Source: Sipunculus nudus (taxonomy: Eukaryota; Annelida; Sipuncula; Golfingiida; Sipunculidae). From it: a stretch of DNA of 64,000 bases. The stretch spans positions 54,259,676 through 54,323,675 of the forward strand of contig CM049316.1 of assembly GCA_026874595.1 (NCBI GenBank), given 5' to 3'. Positions 1-12,070 of the stretch are shown one piece after another; the stretch's first letter is position 1; every line of letters starts with the position of its first letter. The notes beneath the pieces were generated by a model, which was not told the origin of the DNA, did not search any database, and saw nothing but the letters and a program-made list of their open reading frames with translations. The position numbers were made by a program, and so were the translations under genes.

Positions 1-1009
1 CTTAGGACACACTTGGCTTCGTTCCTGACTATTCTAGACCAAAATGGACATTTCTGAGACTTGACTGCAGAGGAGTTGCGGGACCATCGTCATATATAAT
101 AATATAGATTATTTCATCTTTGAATCCTTGTCCTGTGTTTTTACGTACACTATATCTGTATAATATTTTCTTGTTCCTCTCTACAAGTTATAATTGGCAT
201 GCCTTATTTCATTATTACTTCAATACATAATTGTAGTCGCTATGGAAGGAAAAAACGCATCCCTTCGTTGAAGTCTATCTGTTTTTAGGGCAGTCTGTCA
301 CGCGGACCACAGTCGACTGAGAGCGGGTGGTCCCGCAAAGAAATACGCATTTTATCTAAAGAAAACAACAGTCAGTTATTTCCAGTGAAACGGTGCTCTG
401 TTTGGATTCGTGCAAGTCTTAATCTATGCTAAAAAACGGTTGAAAATGCGAGACCAAAGTAATGCTATATAATGGTGACCACAATTTGTGACATATTTTG
501 GGACAAGCCGTCTCTTTTACTTACATTTTGATCAGGTTTTTTTAATGACAGAATTGAGTTCAGGAGCAGGAAAACTGTTAAAAATGCCAGGTTTTATTTG
601 CTGTAAATCGGTTTCAATTGACGCCTCTTTTTATAAGGGGGCTCGTGTTCATTTTGCGACTGAATTGGGGTCACTATCAAAAGTTTATAGCACATGTCGC
701 TACTACTTGCTTAAACTTCGAGTAAAACCCAATTGAAGAAAAAATCCCAGAAGTCAATTTTGTTACGTTTCTATTGGACAGGCCATGATTTCTTGTAAAC
801 AGCATGAGAAACTTTATTTTCTGCTGAAGAAATAGTTCCCTTTTTATTAATACATCAGATTCTGGAGAAACTCATAAATATTTATTTTTCTTTTCGCGAC
901 AATTCTAAAGTATTTCTTGGTACACTTTTTTGTAACGGGTAATAATTTAAATTTTCTTTTATATTTATCTAATGAATTTTAAAAGGCAAAAAGACAAGAA
1001 ATGGCAGTT
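1..1009. other. No recognisable gene
   Basis: AT-rich sequence with short chance open frames only. I see no convincing splice-bounded exon. An upstream exon of the plus-strand gene at 2275 could lie here or outside the window, but I could not identify it. Confidence 0.5.
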
Positions 1010-1015
1010 GTCATA

Positions 1016-1915
1016 TAGGGGTGAGGGTTGCTTGTAAAAAGTCCCCTGATACTATCTAGTGTTAGGGACAGAATAATACCAAGCCGGACTCTCTTATTAC
1101 GTCCGACACCGAACGTGGCCATGGTTTATGAACGGCCGTGTGTTATGTTGAATTTTATAGACGGGTGGGTTATATATGAACGAAAACAACTATAATATAA
1201 GCAACAATCGGTGAAATTAAAACGCAAATCTTGATCCGGTTTGTTACGGGTGCTTGTAAAAGCGGACCCAACTGTCTCGCTAGTGAAGCTTGCTTTTCAA
1301 GTGAATCGGTTAAACGCCGGACTTATGAGCGACCTAGATGGGTTAGGATCCGGAATCGGCATAACCCCCCCCCCCCCCCCCCCCCCCAGAAAAATGTGTA
1401 CGTAAAAAATGGGGGCTCGTCCAAAATGACGCCTAACTTTGGGACCCGCGGAATGTTGGTTTGAAGTGATAGGGTAAATACCACAATCCAGTTCATCCAG
1501 TGTGACTCTTGGGTTAATTAATCTATCTCGTTTTAAGAGTGGGTGTGTTACGGGGTGCACATAAAAGCGGACCCAACTGTCTCGTTAGTGACAACTAAAC
1601 CATTGGAACGCCGGACATGTACGCCACAGACATGTGTCTGAATCCGGGATCGGCCCAATATTTCCTCTAAGCAAAATGTTCTCGTAACATATGGGGGCTC
1701 GTCCAAAATGACACTCAGCTTTGGGGCCCAGGGAATGGCGGTTGGAAGTAACAGGGAAATTTCCGACACCTAGTTCACCAAGCAAAGCGTGAATCATGGG
1801 TTAATTAATTTTGTTCTGACAGCTGGTGATTGGCGTTGCTTGTTCTCCGGGAGCTATGCCTTTTCGGAGTAGCTGGGCTGGGTTGCATGCTTAGAACAAC
1901 CCTCACCCACTCCTC
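1016..1915. repeat. Composite repeat with two ~315-bp direct units
   Basis: Two diverged direct copies start near 1231 and 1546. Both contain the words AAAGCGGACCCAACTGTCTC and GGGGGCTCGTCCAAAATGAC, and both end near a GGGTTAATTAAT word. The first copy holds a 23-base C run at 1365-1387. The flanks at 1019-1034 and 1890-1907 share the word GGTGAGGGTTG in inverted orientation, which hints at an element with inverted ends and a two-unit core. The internal duplication is clear; the terminal inverted repeat is only suggestive. Confidence 0.65.
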
Positions 1916-2274
1916 CGTAAAAGGTATAGCTTGACCATTCGTTAAATTTTCATCATCAGTCAGTTATAGAGCTTGACAAATCAACAGATACCTATACGCC
2001 TTTAACCGTTTTGCAAAAGACAAAATTTCGAAACATTCTTTGCGAGTTTCATTGAACTTTTGTGGATGGGTGGTCAAGAAGCATTGGTGTCAAATTATGT
2101 TAAAAGTCAATGTAACGTTTTCAACATATTTTAGTTAAATAACGAAGATTAATTGGTGATGGTTAAATTTTAATTATCTATTCACGTAAAACGTGAGATT
2201 TAATGTGATATATATATACGGAGACTGTGACAAGCTATATTGACAATAACCTCAACCTTGGGTTTTCTGTTCAG

Positions 2275-3423
2275 GTAATTGCTTACGGTTTTTGGTGCAG
2301 GGAGAATTTCCCACATGTTAATTGTCTGAGTGTAAATGCCGAGGGGGCGGATAATTGTAAGTAATTGTCTGATTACCTGTCATCCGCGTTAAAAGAGATA
2401 TCTGAAACCTCATGCTAAAGTCTGTTCCACCAGTTTGTGCCCATTGGAATTTGGCAGTTATACGATCAAAATTATATATAATCATACATTTTGACACTGA
2501 AATGTAAGAAGGACAAAAGGCCTAATATGATAAAAAAACAATATTTATACTTTACTACCTTCTGGTTCTTCGAGATCTTATAGATAAGTGATATGGCGTC
2601 TGCCATTGGTTACTAGCCTCACTTTGAAAGTTACATTATTTTAGAATATTTATGACACTGATCAACCAATCAGCAACTCCTTTTGTAATTCTTTGTGCAT
2701 GTGACCAGTGACCATGACCTTCATCAGTTGAGTTGAGATGTAGTACTAAATAGACTGTTTTCTCAATCAATGAATTTCTTGTATTCCTAAAACGGTAAGC
2801 AAAGTATGGTTTTGGATTCATTGTAGAAAATAAGGCCTAAATATAATTTCTTATTTGCAGCTTACTTTTAGGAATTTATCTTTCAGTTTCATATAAATAT
2901 TGCCAAATTTCAATGGGCACTCCTTGGTGTAACAGACTATACCAAGCAAAACATGGAACAGCTAAAGATCTTTAATCTCAGCGAGTCCTAGGTACAGAAA
3001 ATAGCTTCCTGTACTGACGAGTCTCATCGTTTTCTGTGCAAAAACTACATTCTACTTTGGCTTTTGATACTTCTTTTGATGCTTGCGAAAATGGCGAATG
3101 GCATTTTACATTTTGTTGATCAGGCCACTCCCCCACATAAGAGCGAGAGTTGCAATTAAGCCAACTTGTTTTTGTGGGGTTTCAGGCGGAGGTCCACGGG
3201 AAGACGTGTGCGGAGGTACGTTGAATATTTTGCTCTGAATGTGATAATTAAAAGTATTATCTTAAAGACTAGGTTCAGTTAAGCTGCTTGCTTTGGTTTG
3301 CTGGAAGTAGTTAAAGATACACCTCTGTGAAAGTATCTGCGTCCAAATTTTAATAATTTGATCTGAACAAAGCAGGTCTGTCATCTTTATCAAACAAACG
3401 TGATGCTCAGACGGAGAAGGGAG
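2275..3423 (+). CDS. Three consecutive exons of an unrecognised host gene (partial)
   Basis: Exons are proposed at 2275-2356 (82 nt), 3186-3215 (30 nt) and 3376-3423 (48 nt). Acceptors are TTCTGTTCAG, GGGTTTCAG and AAAGCAG; donors are GTAAGT, GTACGT and GTACGT. The first exon runs from phase 0 to phase 1. The next two both begin with two bases and end with one, so all three join in a single open frame of 53 codons; the two microexons are symmetric and could be skipped without changing frame. The peptide starts VIAYGFWCRENF, has cysteines in WCREN, VNCLSV and the joined DNCGGPREDVCGG, and becomes charged (NKRDAQTEKG). I do not recognise a family. The start of the gene was not found. The phase agreement and strong donors are seen directly; expression is inference. 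Confidence 0.5.
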
Positions 3424-3764
3424 GTACGTCGGGCCGGAAAATTCCCTTGCTGTAGAGTTTCAGCGTAATTGTATGATCATACCTCCGTTGGTTGGTTAGT
3501 AACTTTTTTCCACAAGATATTCACGGATTGTGCTAAATTTTATGGGGCCCGGGGATATATGAAGGTTTTTGTTAAAATCATTTGTAAAGCAATGCCTTTG
3601 TTCTGGCGAGTAGACCTGATCTGTGATGCGGATATCGTGCTTGTGAAACGTAGACCTAACACACTTTCTCTCGGCTTGGATACTTATATTTCCTGCGCGT
3701 ACGTACCAGATATCAAAATTTGATCAGGATCCTTGAAATATCCTTGTTCTTGTACCCGAGTGTT

Positions 3765-4470
3765 TTTGTAATAGGTGAAAATAGAAATAGGGGAACTCGT
3801 AACCTGTGCCACACAAGTCAGATGTTCTACCCACTTCACGAATAATACAATGACAAGTCCATTAGGAACGTTTTTTGTCATACAACTGTACTAGATAGGG
3901 AATTATGTCACAACACCAACCTTACACCATTGTAACGACTGAAAATAAAAATAGGGCCCCAATGAGGAATTGAAAACATAACCTATGAAACACAGGTCAA
4001 ACGTTTTCCCCGCTTCTATTCTATTTCTTCTATTCATGGACCTGGGAATAATATAACCTTCACACTCTGTAATGAAGTAATTTGGGTAAATCTGTGGTGT
4101 TCTGTTGAAAGATTTCTGCAGTTTATTTTGAAGCTCGGATGGAGATTAAACCGAGAACTGTCAGCCTAGCAGTCAGACTCAGGAACCTGTAAGCAACATA
4201 ACACCCCAAGGGTATAATAATTCCTAATCTGGACCATATTATTCTTTCTGTCACATATCCGTTTGGCTATTGTTGTACAGACTGAAAAATGATGGGGTCT
4301 TTCCTTCTCTGTAATTATGGATCGAACCCTAAAAGCTTCAGTGTAGACCCCTCTGGCATGCGCTAGTGAAATCCTAATATTATACCATTAGCGACTCCTC
4401 CAGAAACGTTTTTCCCTTGACTCCCATGTTTCTTTCCTCGGGCTCATGGACACATGCTAGTCATTACTTT
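3765..4470 (-). repeat. Degenerate tRNA-like (SINE-type) repeat units
   Basis: Units near 3765-3900, 3935-4070 and 4280-4400 share a motif reading GACTGAAAATAAAAATAGGG in its best form. Read on the minus strand, the first two show an A-box-like TGGGTAGAACATCTGA about 30 bases before a B-box-like GGTTACGAGTTCC, in tRNA order and spacing. The copies are strongly diverged, so I call them relics of a tRNA-derived SINE rather than tRNA genes. Confidence 0.35.
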
Positions 4471-4635
4471 TAGATGGAGGTCGTGTGTCCAGCTTAAAGG
4501 ATGAGGCAGCTATCTGTTAACTCTGTAAGGCCAACTGCTCGGGGCTTGAACAAGAATGTAACCTTATTAGTTGGAGACATAGCTCCCAGCTGCTCTCGTG
4601 TCCCTCTGCTTATTAATAAAGCTTTAACATTTCAG

Positions 4636-4676
4636 AAGGCAGACACCAAAAGGAGACCTCTCCCACGGGGAAGTGA
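4636..4676 (+). CDS. Possible terminal exon of the 2275-3423 gene
   Basis: An acceptor (CTTTAACATTTCAG) precedes an exon whose first two bases complete the single G left by the 3423 donor. It then reads GRHQKETSPTGK and stops at TGA 4674-4676. Fitting the phase has roughly a one-in-three chance of being coincidental, and no clear polyadenylation signal follows at the right distance, so this is tentative. A different frame here is open from an ATG at 4501 for 67 codons, which I take to be chance. Confidence 0.25.
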
Positions 4677-4699
4677 GCGCTCGGTTGCATGCATGGAAT

Positions 4700-5450
4700 G
4701 TTAGCTCAGTGTCCTATAAATATATAGACGGAAGATGTGCCTATACATATGTTTGGTTAATTTAGTTTTTCATCATTTTGATTTAGTTAGCGTAAATGCC
4801 CCAGGTTTTGGCATAATGTTCCAACTTACTTAAGATTAATTGTTGAAGAGAGGCATGTTTTATTAAGTTGGTTGACAGAACTTGTTTGCCAGCAAAGCTT
4901 AGGTAAAAACACAAAGAAGGCATCATAACAGATAAATTATTCGTCATTACGTATAGACCCATGGATTCAATACTTGTTTTTTTAAATACCACGTTCTTAA
5001 ATAACAACCTGGAGTAACAGATAATAGGGTTAATAAATTTTAACAACAAGTGGTCCATGAACCATGACACTTAGAAAAACTTTGAAGTAGAAAGAAAGAT
5101 TGATTTTAAGGATAAAAACAAATTCTTGTTTCTCCTCTGGATTAAAAAAATAGGTTATGGGGAAAATAGATTTAGCGTTATTTAACATATAAGCACTCTG
5201 AGTTTTGTCATTTTGCTAGTTGTGATCACAGAGTCAAGGTTGTTCTCTTTGACATACCAGAGAGGAACTACTGGTTCAGCTGTTAATCGTATGTCTTGCG
5301 TGATTGATTGATATGCGCAATAGTGAATTTATTTCCGTTGCACTCCTGGACTAGGAATGCAGTCTATTTTATACTCTTTACAAAAGCACCGAAAGAATAA
5401 TGTATTGTGAGAGACGGTGTTCCTGTTGTGGCCTATTCCACAATATATGA
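4700..5450. other. No recognisable gene
   Basis: AT-rich intergenic or intronic DNA. A minus-strand open frame at 4783-5070 is AT-driven and has no splice or family support. Confidence 0.5.
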
Positions 5451-5452
5451 CT

Positions 5453-5764
5453 AATGTAAAAATTACATTTGTTTTGTTTACAAATGTTCAAACTTTCTAA
5501 CCTACGACAGCAATGAAAGTGATCCCACTAACACTATAGATTTTGATCTTCTAGAACAATCACCATGGCGACATGACCACATTCGTGTAGACAAAAATAA
5601 TATAATACAAAACAGATGTAAAATAGAAAAAAATGGATTCAATCAATCAACTGGAGAATCTATACATGGATCAATGTTGAATAAGGTCAGGCAGGGACTT
5701 ATACTCGAAAATAAGCTTTTATACACAAATATGTTATCTTTAGATCAAATGTTATCCAAATAAT
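5453..5764 (+). pseudogene. Open coding-like frame of about 100 codons, unrecognised
   Basis: One frame stays open from about 5453 to the stop at 5762-5764 without an obvious start. It contains peptides such as DLLEQSPWRHDHIRVDK, GFNQSTGESIHGSMLNKV and LILENKLLYTNMLSLDQ, whose composition looks coding rather than random for such AT-rich DNA. Beyond the stop, fragments in other frames up to about 5900 look like a continuation broken by frameshifts. I do not recognise the family. A degraded mobile-element ORF is the most likely explanation, given the surroundings; an old host pseudogene is the alternative. Confidence 0.35.
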
Positions 5765-6187
5765 CATATGCAAATTTAAACTAGCTAATGTAGACCTAGT
5801 TGGCATCCCAATTCATTATATCTGAGCAATTTGGTAAGCCAAGCTGTCCGTTATTAATAAGATACCGCATTAACTTTGTAGAAAAAAAGGTAGGACAGAA
5901 TTAACAGGAAATTTAGTTGTGAAAGAATTTTGTGACAGGTTAGAAATGTAAAATTTACCTGAACCTATGTAGAATTACAATGCTTCATTTATTATGATCT
6001 CTATATACGGCGACGGCAAAACTACACATTTGTGCCTTCCGATATCATACGGATGACTGAAGGGACTGACTTTGACAGTAGTTTTTATTGTTGTTTTTTA
6101 ACTGCAGTTTTCATCTTAAGACTGTATTCTCAGCATTAAACTAGAAAGCTGCATTCCAAGAAATACAAGCCTTGTGGACATTCACTA

Positions 6188-6440
6188 ATGCGCCCCTTAA
6201 TCACGTTCATTCGTGTACAAGAGACTTATCTTTGTGAAAAATTCCTTTATTACACTCCTGAATCCGAGTCATGTGCTGGATCAACACCAAAATCTAATCG
6301 CTTCTTTCTTATCTCATTCCCGAAAGTCCCTGAAAATTTCACGAGACTCCGTTCAGGATTGCGTGAGTTATGTTGTGAACAAACAGACACATAAACACAC
6401 AGGCGCACGGGGATGGCGGACTCGGAGGCAAAAGTGGAGG
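6188..6440 (-). repeat. Interspersed repeat family A, copy 1
   Basis: Read on the minus strand it runs from GCCTCCGAGTC through a GTGTG stretch into TTCACAACATAACTCACGCA, an ATCTC/CGTGAAATTTTCAGGGA motif, and ends near the word TGAACG. The same order occurs at 25418-25700 (+), 44310-44990 (+), 54380-54660 (-) and 61670-62060 (+). It is a non-coding mobile repeat; its superfamily cannot be told from the sequence. Confidence 0.6.
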
Positions 6441-7230
6441 CACTATATCACTTTTAAAGATTAGCCAGTGTCTACAAACTGATTTGTAGACCATACTGGA
6501 TGCTTAATTTACCAAAGTGCGTGAGAATTCCCTTAGACTATGAGTGGTGGAAATTAAATATCGATTACAAGTTAAAGCATTGGGAACACGTATACGTGTG
6601 ACTGTATCATGAACAGAAATAGGGTGTACAATCATATAGTTGATGGACTGGTCAACAATCTTCTTTAGTCATGAATCATATATTCATTCTACCCTAAAAT
6701 TATATATCAATTATCTCTTGGTGTGGAAAGAATTAAGAATGAAAAGCGTCGCGGACTTGCTAATTCGATTAATTTGTTGTGGACATCCATTTAACAGTAT
6801 TCATAAAGACTTAAATCTTAGATTAGAAACCGTTAATTTAGACTGGGGATTTGACTGTTAAATCGGATATACAGTAATATATTTAGATAACTGTCAGTTT
6901 AAGGTTAGATTAAGGAATCTTCATTGGCGAATTTAGAGAGGACCAGATTAAACCACAGAGATTCACAGAGCAAAATCATCGCTCTATTTATAATGTAAAT
7001 GTAATATAAAGATTTCCTAAAATTGAGGAGGAAAAAATGGAATTTTTTACTTTTCACGACAAATGGTGAGTGTGAACATGAAGCTTTTTTAAATATGTTC
7101 AAGAGTTAATCAGGAAATAAATTAAATTATGTCATGGAAACCTTTTAATACGGAATGTCTTGCCACACAAAACCATTGCAAACTATAACAAAAGCACCGC
7201 AATCGTGCTGATACGCTCGTCGTGTATCTA

Positions 7231-7720
7231 GTGACCTCTGATCTCATTAAATATTCGTGAATTTTGATGAGAAGGTAATTCAGGTGAGAAACTCTATAGG
7301 TTAATATGTATAATGAGTTTCATGAAAATCCATAGGAATTTTGGTGAGTTACCAAGGTGCCTCAAAAGCGGGGTGACCTCTGACCTCATTTAATATGCAT
7401 GGATATTGCTGGAAATCGAACGTAGGCGAGATATTTTAGTGATTAACATTTCCAATGAGTTTTATCAAAATCCTTCATATTCTTCATAAGTTTTCGGGAC
7501 GAAACCACAGAGGAGCTTTGTGACCCCTGACCTTATTCAATATGCCTGAATGTTGCCTATAATCGAACTCTAGCGAGATAATCTGTTGGATATAAGTTAA
7601 AGTGAAATTGGGGAAAATCCATCGGAGCCCCGGTAAAAGTTGATGGACGGACAAACGGACGGACGGTGGGTCTACCATAATACGTCCCGTCATTGAGGTG
7701 TTACAGAATCCTTATCATTT
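7231..7720 (+). repeat. Repeat family C with three ~145-bp tandem units
   Basis: Diverged units begin at about 7231, 7373 and 7519, each opening with GTGACCTCTGA-like text followed by CTCATTAAATAT-like text and closing with AAAATCCAT. The last unit runs into a run of ACGG repeats and GTGGGTCTACC. The last unit and its ACGG tail recur at 24180-24420. The structure, a short tandem core plus a fixed tail, resembles pearl-type non-autonomous elements known from bivalves; that assignment is inference. Confidence 0.6.
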
Positions 7721-7971
7721 CACTCTGATTGAATGATCCCATTTTTTTCATTTTTCATTTATTCATACAATTACAAACAAATACAAATACATACATATTA
7801 ACATTATACAAGATAAACAGTACAATAACAAGACTTAACAGACATGTTAACAAACATAACATACATAAATGATACTTTTTCATCACAAATAATATCATAG
7901 GATTTACTATCAAACAACAATGGCGCAGCCCTAAAGTCGGGAAGGGGGATGTTCTGCGTCTTTTAGACATG

Positions 7972-7973
<2 letters not shown>

Positions 7974-8041
<68 letters not shown>
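7974..8041. repeat. (TA)n microsatellite
   Basis: An uninterrupted AT/TA dinucleotide run of about 68 bases. Confidence 0.95.
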
Positions 8042-8042
<1 letters not shown>

Positions 8043-8043
<1 letters not shown>

Positions 8044-9600
8044 CAGATTATATTGATGCTCCACAAAGCCTTTTTAGTAGGAAGCAAACATATTTAAACT
8101 TGTTTGAACACACTGCGTGGCTGTAAAATTGTCTCCTACTAAACATATCAAATATTGTTAGTTCGTGCATTACAATTATGATTATTATAAGTAATTCTGT
8201 AAGGTATCCAATTCAAGTTGTTAATTATGTTAACCGTGGGGCCCTCATCTATATATAATGCATTATTTGAACAACAGCTAGAAAAATACATGAATCAATA
8301 AGTGTAGTGTTGTAACGTAATTGTAACTTGTAAGTGGAAGATGGTCAGCACACATGTAAAAGAACTGAAAGGATTAACTATTATATGTCACTATATCTGT
8401 CAAAGGTGACTGCATCTGTTTTTCATGTGAAGCTTTTGATAATGAATTCCATAATACAAGTCCTTCGTAGATAAATTATTTTTGCAGCAATTCAGTTCGA
8501 AATAGAGCCAGTTGGAATAAAAACGTTATAAAGATAGTCTGACCTGAGATAATTAAATTAATTGAAGTGAAATATACTCATCCACTGTTATTTTCATGCC
8601 GTTTTCAGGTAAATATTTTTATTGAAAATGTAGCTTTCAAACTTCAAGCTTGGCCTTCCAGCTCCAGTGACAGAAACTGGGCATTTAGAGGTGATTTTAA
8701 TTACCACAGAATCAAGAAACCGGAAGCTTTTCTATAGTCTTTTGGTGTATTCAAGGGTAAATTATTTTTTTTAAAAAATGAGGCATAGCAAGCATCTTGT
8801 GAAAGTACAAATAGCTTGCGTGTATTGTTTAACAGTTTTGGCCATCCACCATCATGTTACAGAACAATCACAGGGTTTGAAGACTTCACTTCTGCACACA
8901 AACAAATTAGAAAAGAGAGATAGAAAAAAACATGAGAGAAGTGTGTAAGTATGTAATCCCTTTACTGTTTAGATTTATTTTAAAAATTTTCAAAGTCTGA
9001 CACTCTTTACATCTACATTACAGACAATATCTTGCTAAGCTTTAGTTCTTTATTCACAAAATTTCATTAAATATAACAAAAATAGTTTCTCTTAAGGTCA
9101 AAAAAGGAACCTTTAGAACTGATAATAAATATACATTATTATATCATATATATATATCTATATTTACATAACATATACATCTTGCAGACTTAAAGGTAGG
9201 GGGGGGGCGCCCCCTTGCGCCCCCCTATGAAAACGCCCCTGCACAATACCAAATCTATCTGTCTTCTATATAATTAATACGGTGTTTGGTTTTTTCTAGA
9301 ACATGGTTTACATGCTTCCCTTCTGATTTGACTCTCAATATTCGGCAGACGTTTCGTTGGTGTGCTATTCTGGAACAAGTTCACTTTATTTTGCGGGATT
9401 ATGCCCTATTAAGCTGACAAATTAACAATTTTAATATTTCCCCATTAGGTGCCCCTATTTTTTGTGCTGCAAGGTCCTCCACGCCTATGACGCTTTTTCA
9501 AGAGGCGCCTCGGGGATTTTCACTGGCCTGTTAAGACCGTGGCCAGAGCGCAGGTCCTGTCCAAAAGGTCTTTCCGTACAATACGCGGTCACGCGGTCCA
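8043..9600. other. No recognisable gene; C/G-run repeat end near 9200
   Basis: AT-rich DNA. At 9198-9240 a G run turns into CGCCCCC words and ends CCCCTGC, similar to G-run loci at 61720-61950 and 63180-63240, so it is probably the end of an interspersed repeat. I see no exon. Confidence 0.45.
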
Positions 9601-10930
9601 CTATAATCTCCATTGTTCCCCCGAATCCATTGTAACGTCTCTAAAGAAATGTCAAAATGAAGTAAACTTTTTTTTAACCTAAAGACCACATGACTCCGCC
9701 TTCAATGCGAGGGCTTTTCAGTTTCGTCAACACTGGGCACTGAGTCCAGTGATGTGACCACCGTTTTACCATTTTTTTTCTGGGTTACAGGTATGTTGAT
9801 TTTTATACATTCAAAAATATCTTTCCATGATAACAACGGTTTCAAACGTTCGGCCGCGTCATGTGTTTTATAAAGAGGGGGGGGGGGGAGGTAAAGGGGG
9901 GGGGGTCACATATATTTGTTAAGATCTGTTGCCTGTAGGGATTGTGAAACATGAAAAAATATCACGAGTACATCTTTAAATTGATAACAAACTACAATCT
10001 GTAGTCATGGCGTACAGACCTCTACCAGAATCTCCTTTAATATTATGTGTTCACGTGTATGCGTTTCATGTGTGAACATTGTCATGCTTCAGTAACATGA
10101 GTACACCTTGCGAGCGGCAGAACAATTAAATACGAATGGGTGGCTTCCACACGGTGACAAATGAATCGTCCTTTTAAATAATAGTTTATAAGAAAATATA
10201 TATCGTGGTGATTCTATACTACCTCCAAAATGAAACGGACTACTGATATGTCTTTACCCTAACCTTCTATACAAATGTCACGCTTTTTACGTTTTTTTGT
10301 AATCCCCACTGAACCCAATTTCCATTATATCGCCTGTTAAGAAATTTTTCTCTATTAAAAGGAAGTAAAAATTTTAAAATCAAGCGCGGGAAACATGTCC
10401 ACATGAATCTTTAAATAGCGAGCATTTTTCCGTTGAGTGGACACAAAGAGCTGGGACCCTTTTCACGATGACCGTTTTATAGGTTTACAGGTATGTTGGT
10501 TTTTATACATTCAGAAGTATCTTTCCAGGATAACCATGGTTTTTTATAGTTCGGCCGATTTATGGGTTGTATGAAAATTTTTTTTCTTCAAAAGGAAACC
10601 CTGGGGAGGGGGGGATAGTTACCACACACTTCTTAGGGTCCTCGATCTTTTGGGGACTTTGAAACCCCCGCCGGAATCGACTAATCAGTAGTTCGTTCAT
10701 ACGTGCACTTTCATGTAACACATTGTCATGGTTCAGAAACTAAGGGTTCATCGAACAACTGAATACGAATGGGCGTCTTCTACTCGGGGACAAAGAAATA
10801 GCTCTTTATAATTATTCCTTTGTGGAATTGTGATTATGGTACTTAAGAAAAAATATATTATGGTAATTCCGATTACCTCAAAAATGTGATGGATTACGGA
10901 TACAGTTTTACTCTACCCCTCTACAAATTT
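9600..10930 (+). repeat. Diverged ~700-bp tandem duplication
   Basis: Two copies run from about 9600-10280 and 10290-10930. Landmarks in the same order include CAGGTATGTTG followed by TTTTTATACATTCA (9788 and 10490), a CATTGTCATG word, AATACGAATGGG, and a closing CTCTACAAAT-like word. The copies differ by many substitutions and small indels, so the duplication is old. No coding frame is conserved between them. Confidence 0.7.
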
Positions 10931-10934
10931 TCAG

Positions 10935-12065
10935 CTAGATCTGTACATCACAAATTGCGTTAATTTGCTGAAAGAGACTGCAACGAACCAAGGCTGAAGT
11001 GGTTTCTTTGCTAAATGCTTTCATCGAAATATATCAACCTTCTTTCTTTTAATCTGGGAGATTTGTCAATTTGCATCAGACCTGCTTATTCCATGACAAT
11101 TTACTGTACTGTAACCAACAATTTAATACTGATGGAATATATTTTCTAGGCCTATCTTTTTCACATTGGCAGCTATACGTTTCGCGTACAAGAGATTTCA
11201 ACGATATATGCACGTGTATTCAAATAACGCATGTGTCTGTTAACATGCCCTAGACTTTGCCCTCAACTGACAACACTGAATAAACATCGTGTTTCAGGAT
11301 GTCGCCTGAGCTTCAACTAATACAAAGTATCTTTCATATAATTTGACGGTAGAATGTTTCTTTATACAATCGTTATATCTACGAAATTTCCCAAGCAATG
11401 AAGCTGTCGGAATTATGTTGTTTATCGGAAAAAATTGGTACACCCTGTATATGCCTCATGTCTCTGTCCAAAATTTAGTTTTCGGGTGATTTCTGGAATA
11501 GAACAATTTTTCTTTTTTTGTTGATATTTTGGGGGAGGGAGTTCCTGGAGAATTTAGCAGAAGTAATCTTTATATCACATTAGTGAAACACATGACATTT
11601 AATTTACCTTAGTTCTGAGCTATTTCATACTCAATATTTTGCAACACTTTCAATTTATTAGTAAAACACGCATATAAATTAGTGTCAGGGTCAGTTCTAT
11701 TAAAATAAATTACCATTTTGTAGGTCGTGATAAGCTGATTCACCAAGAGGTTTTCCTTAACATTAAATACCCCGAACAAAAAGTTATGATATTAAGAGAA
11801 GGTAAATAAACTGTTTTTGTTAAATGCTGTTTTGAGTCATGTCTGACTTCGAAAGTATACTTTTTGGGCACAAAACATTCACAGGACAAATGAATCACTG
11901 TTTCAGAAAACAATATGAACACTGTGATATGACAATGTGACTGTCAGAAAGATTCCACTTGTATAGCAAATCCTTGACAGGTAAATACTTATATGTAAAA
12001 TCTTATATTGGAATTACCTGCTGTACATATCAAGTGAGATTTGATAGGCCGCAAAATAATACTGT
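10935..12065. other. No recognisable gene
   Basis: AT-rich DNA between the 700-bp duplication and the LINE. The LINE 3' untranslated region on the minus strand probably occupies part of 11900-12070, but its end is not marked by a clear poly(A) tract. Confidence 0.4.
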
Positions 12066-12070
12066 GTAAA

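Noticed and set aside
1231-1560. Open frames with a poly-proline or poly-glycine stretch
   Set aside because: They exist only because of the C run at 1365-1387 inside a non-coding repeat.
4501-4704. 67-codon ATG frame as a small gene
   Set aside because: No family or upstream signal; it overlaps a possible terminal exon read in another frame and is probably chance.
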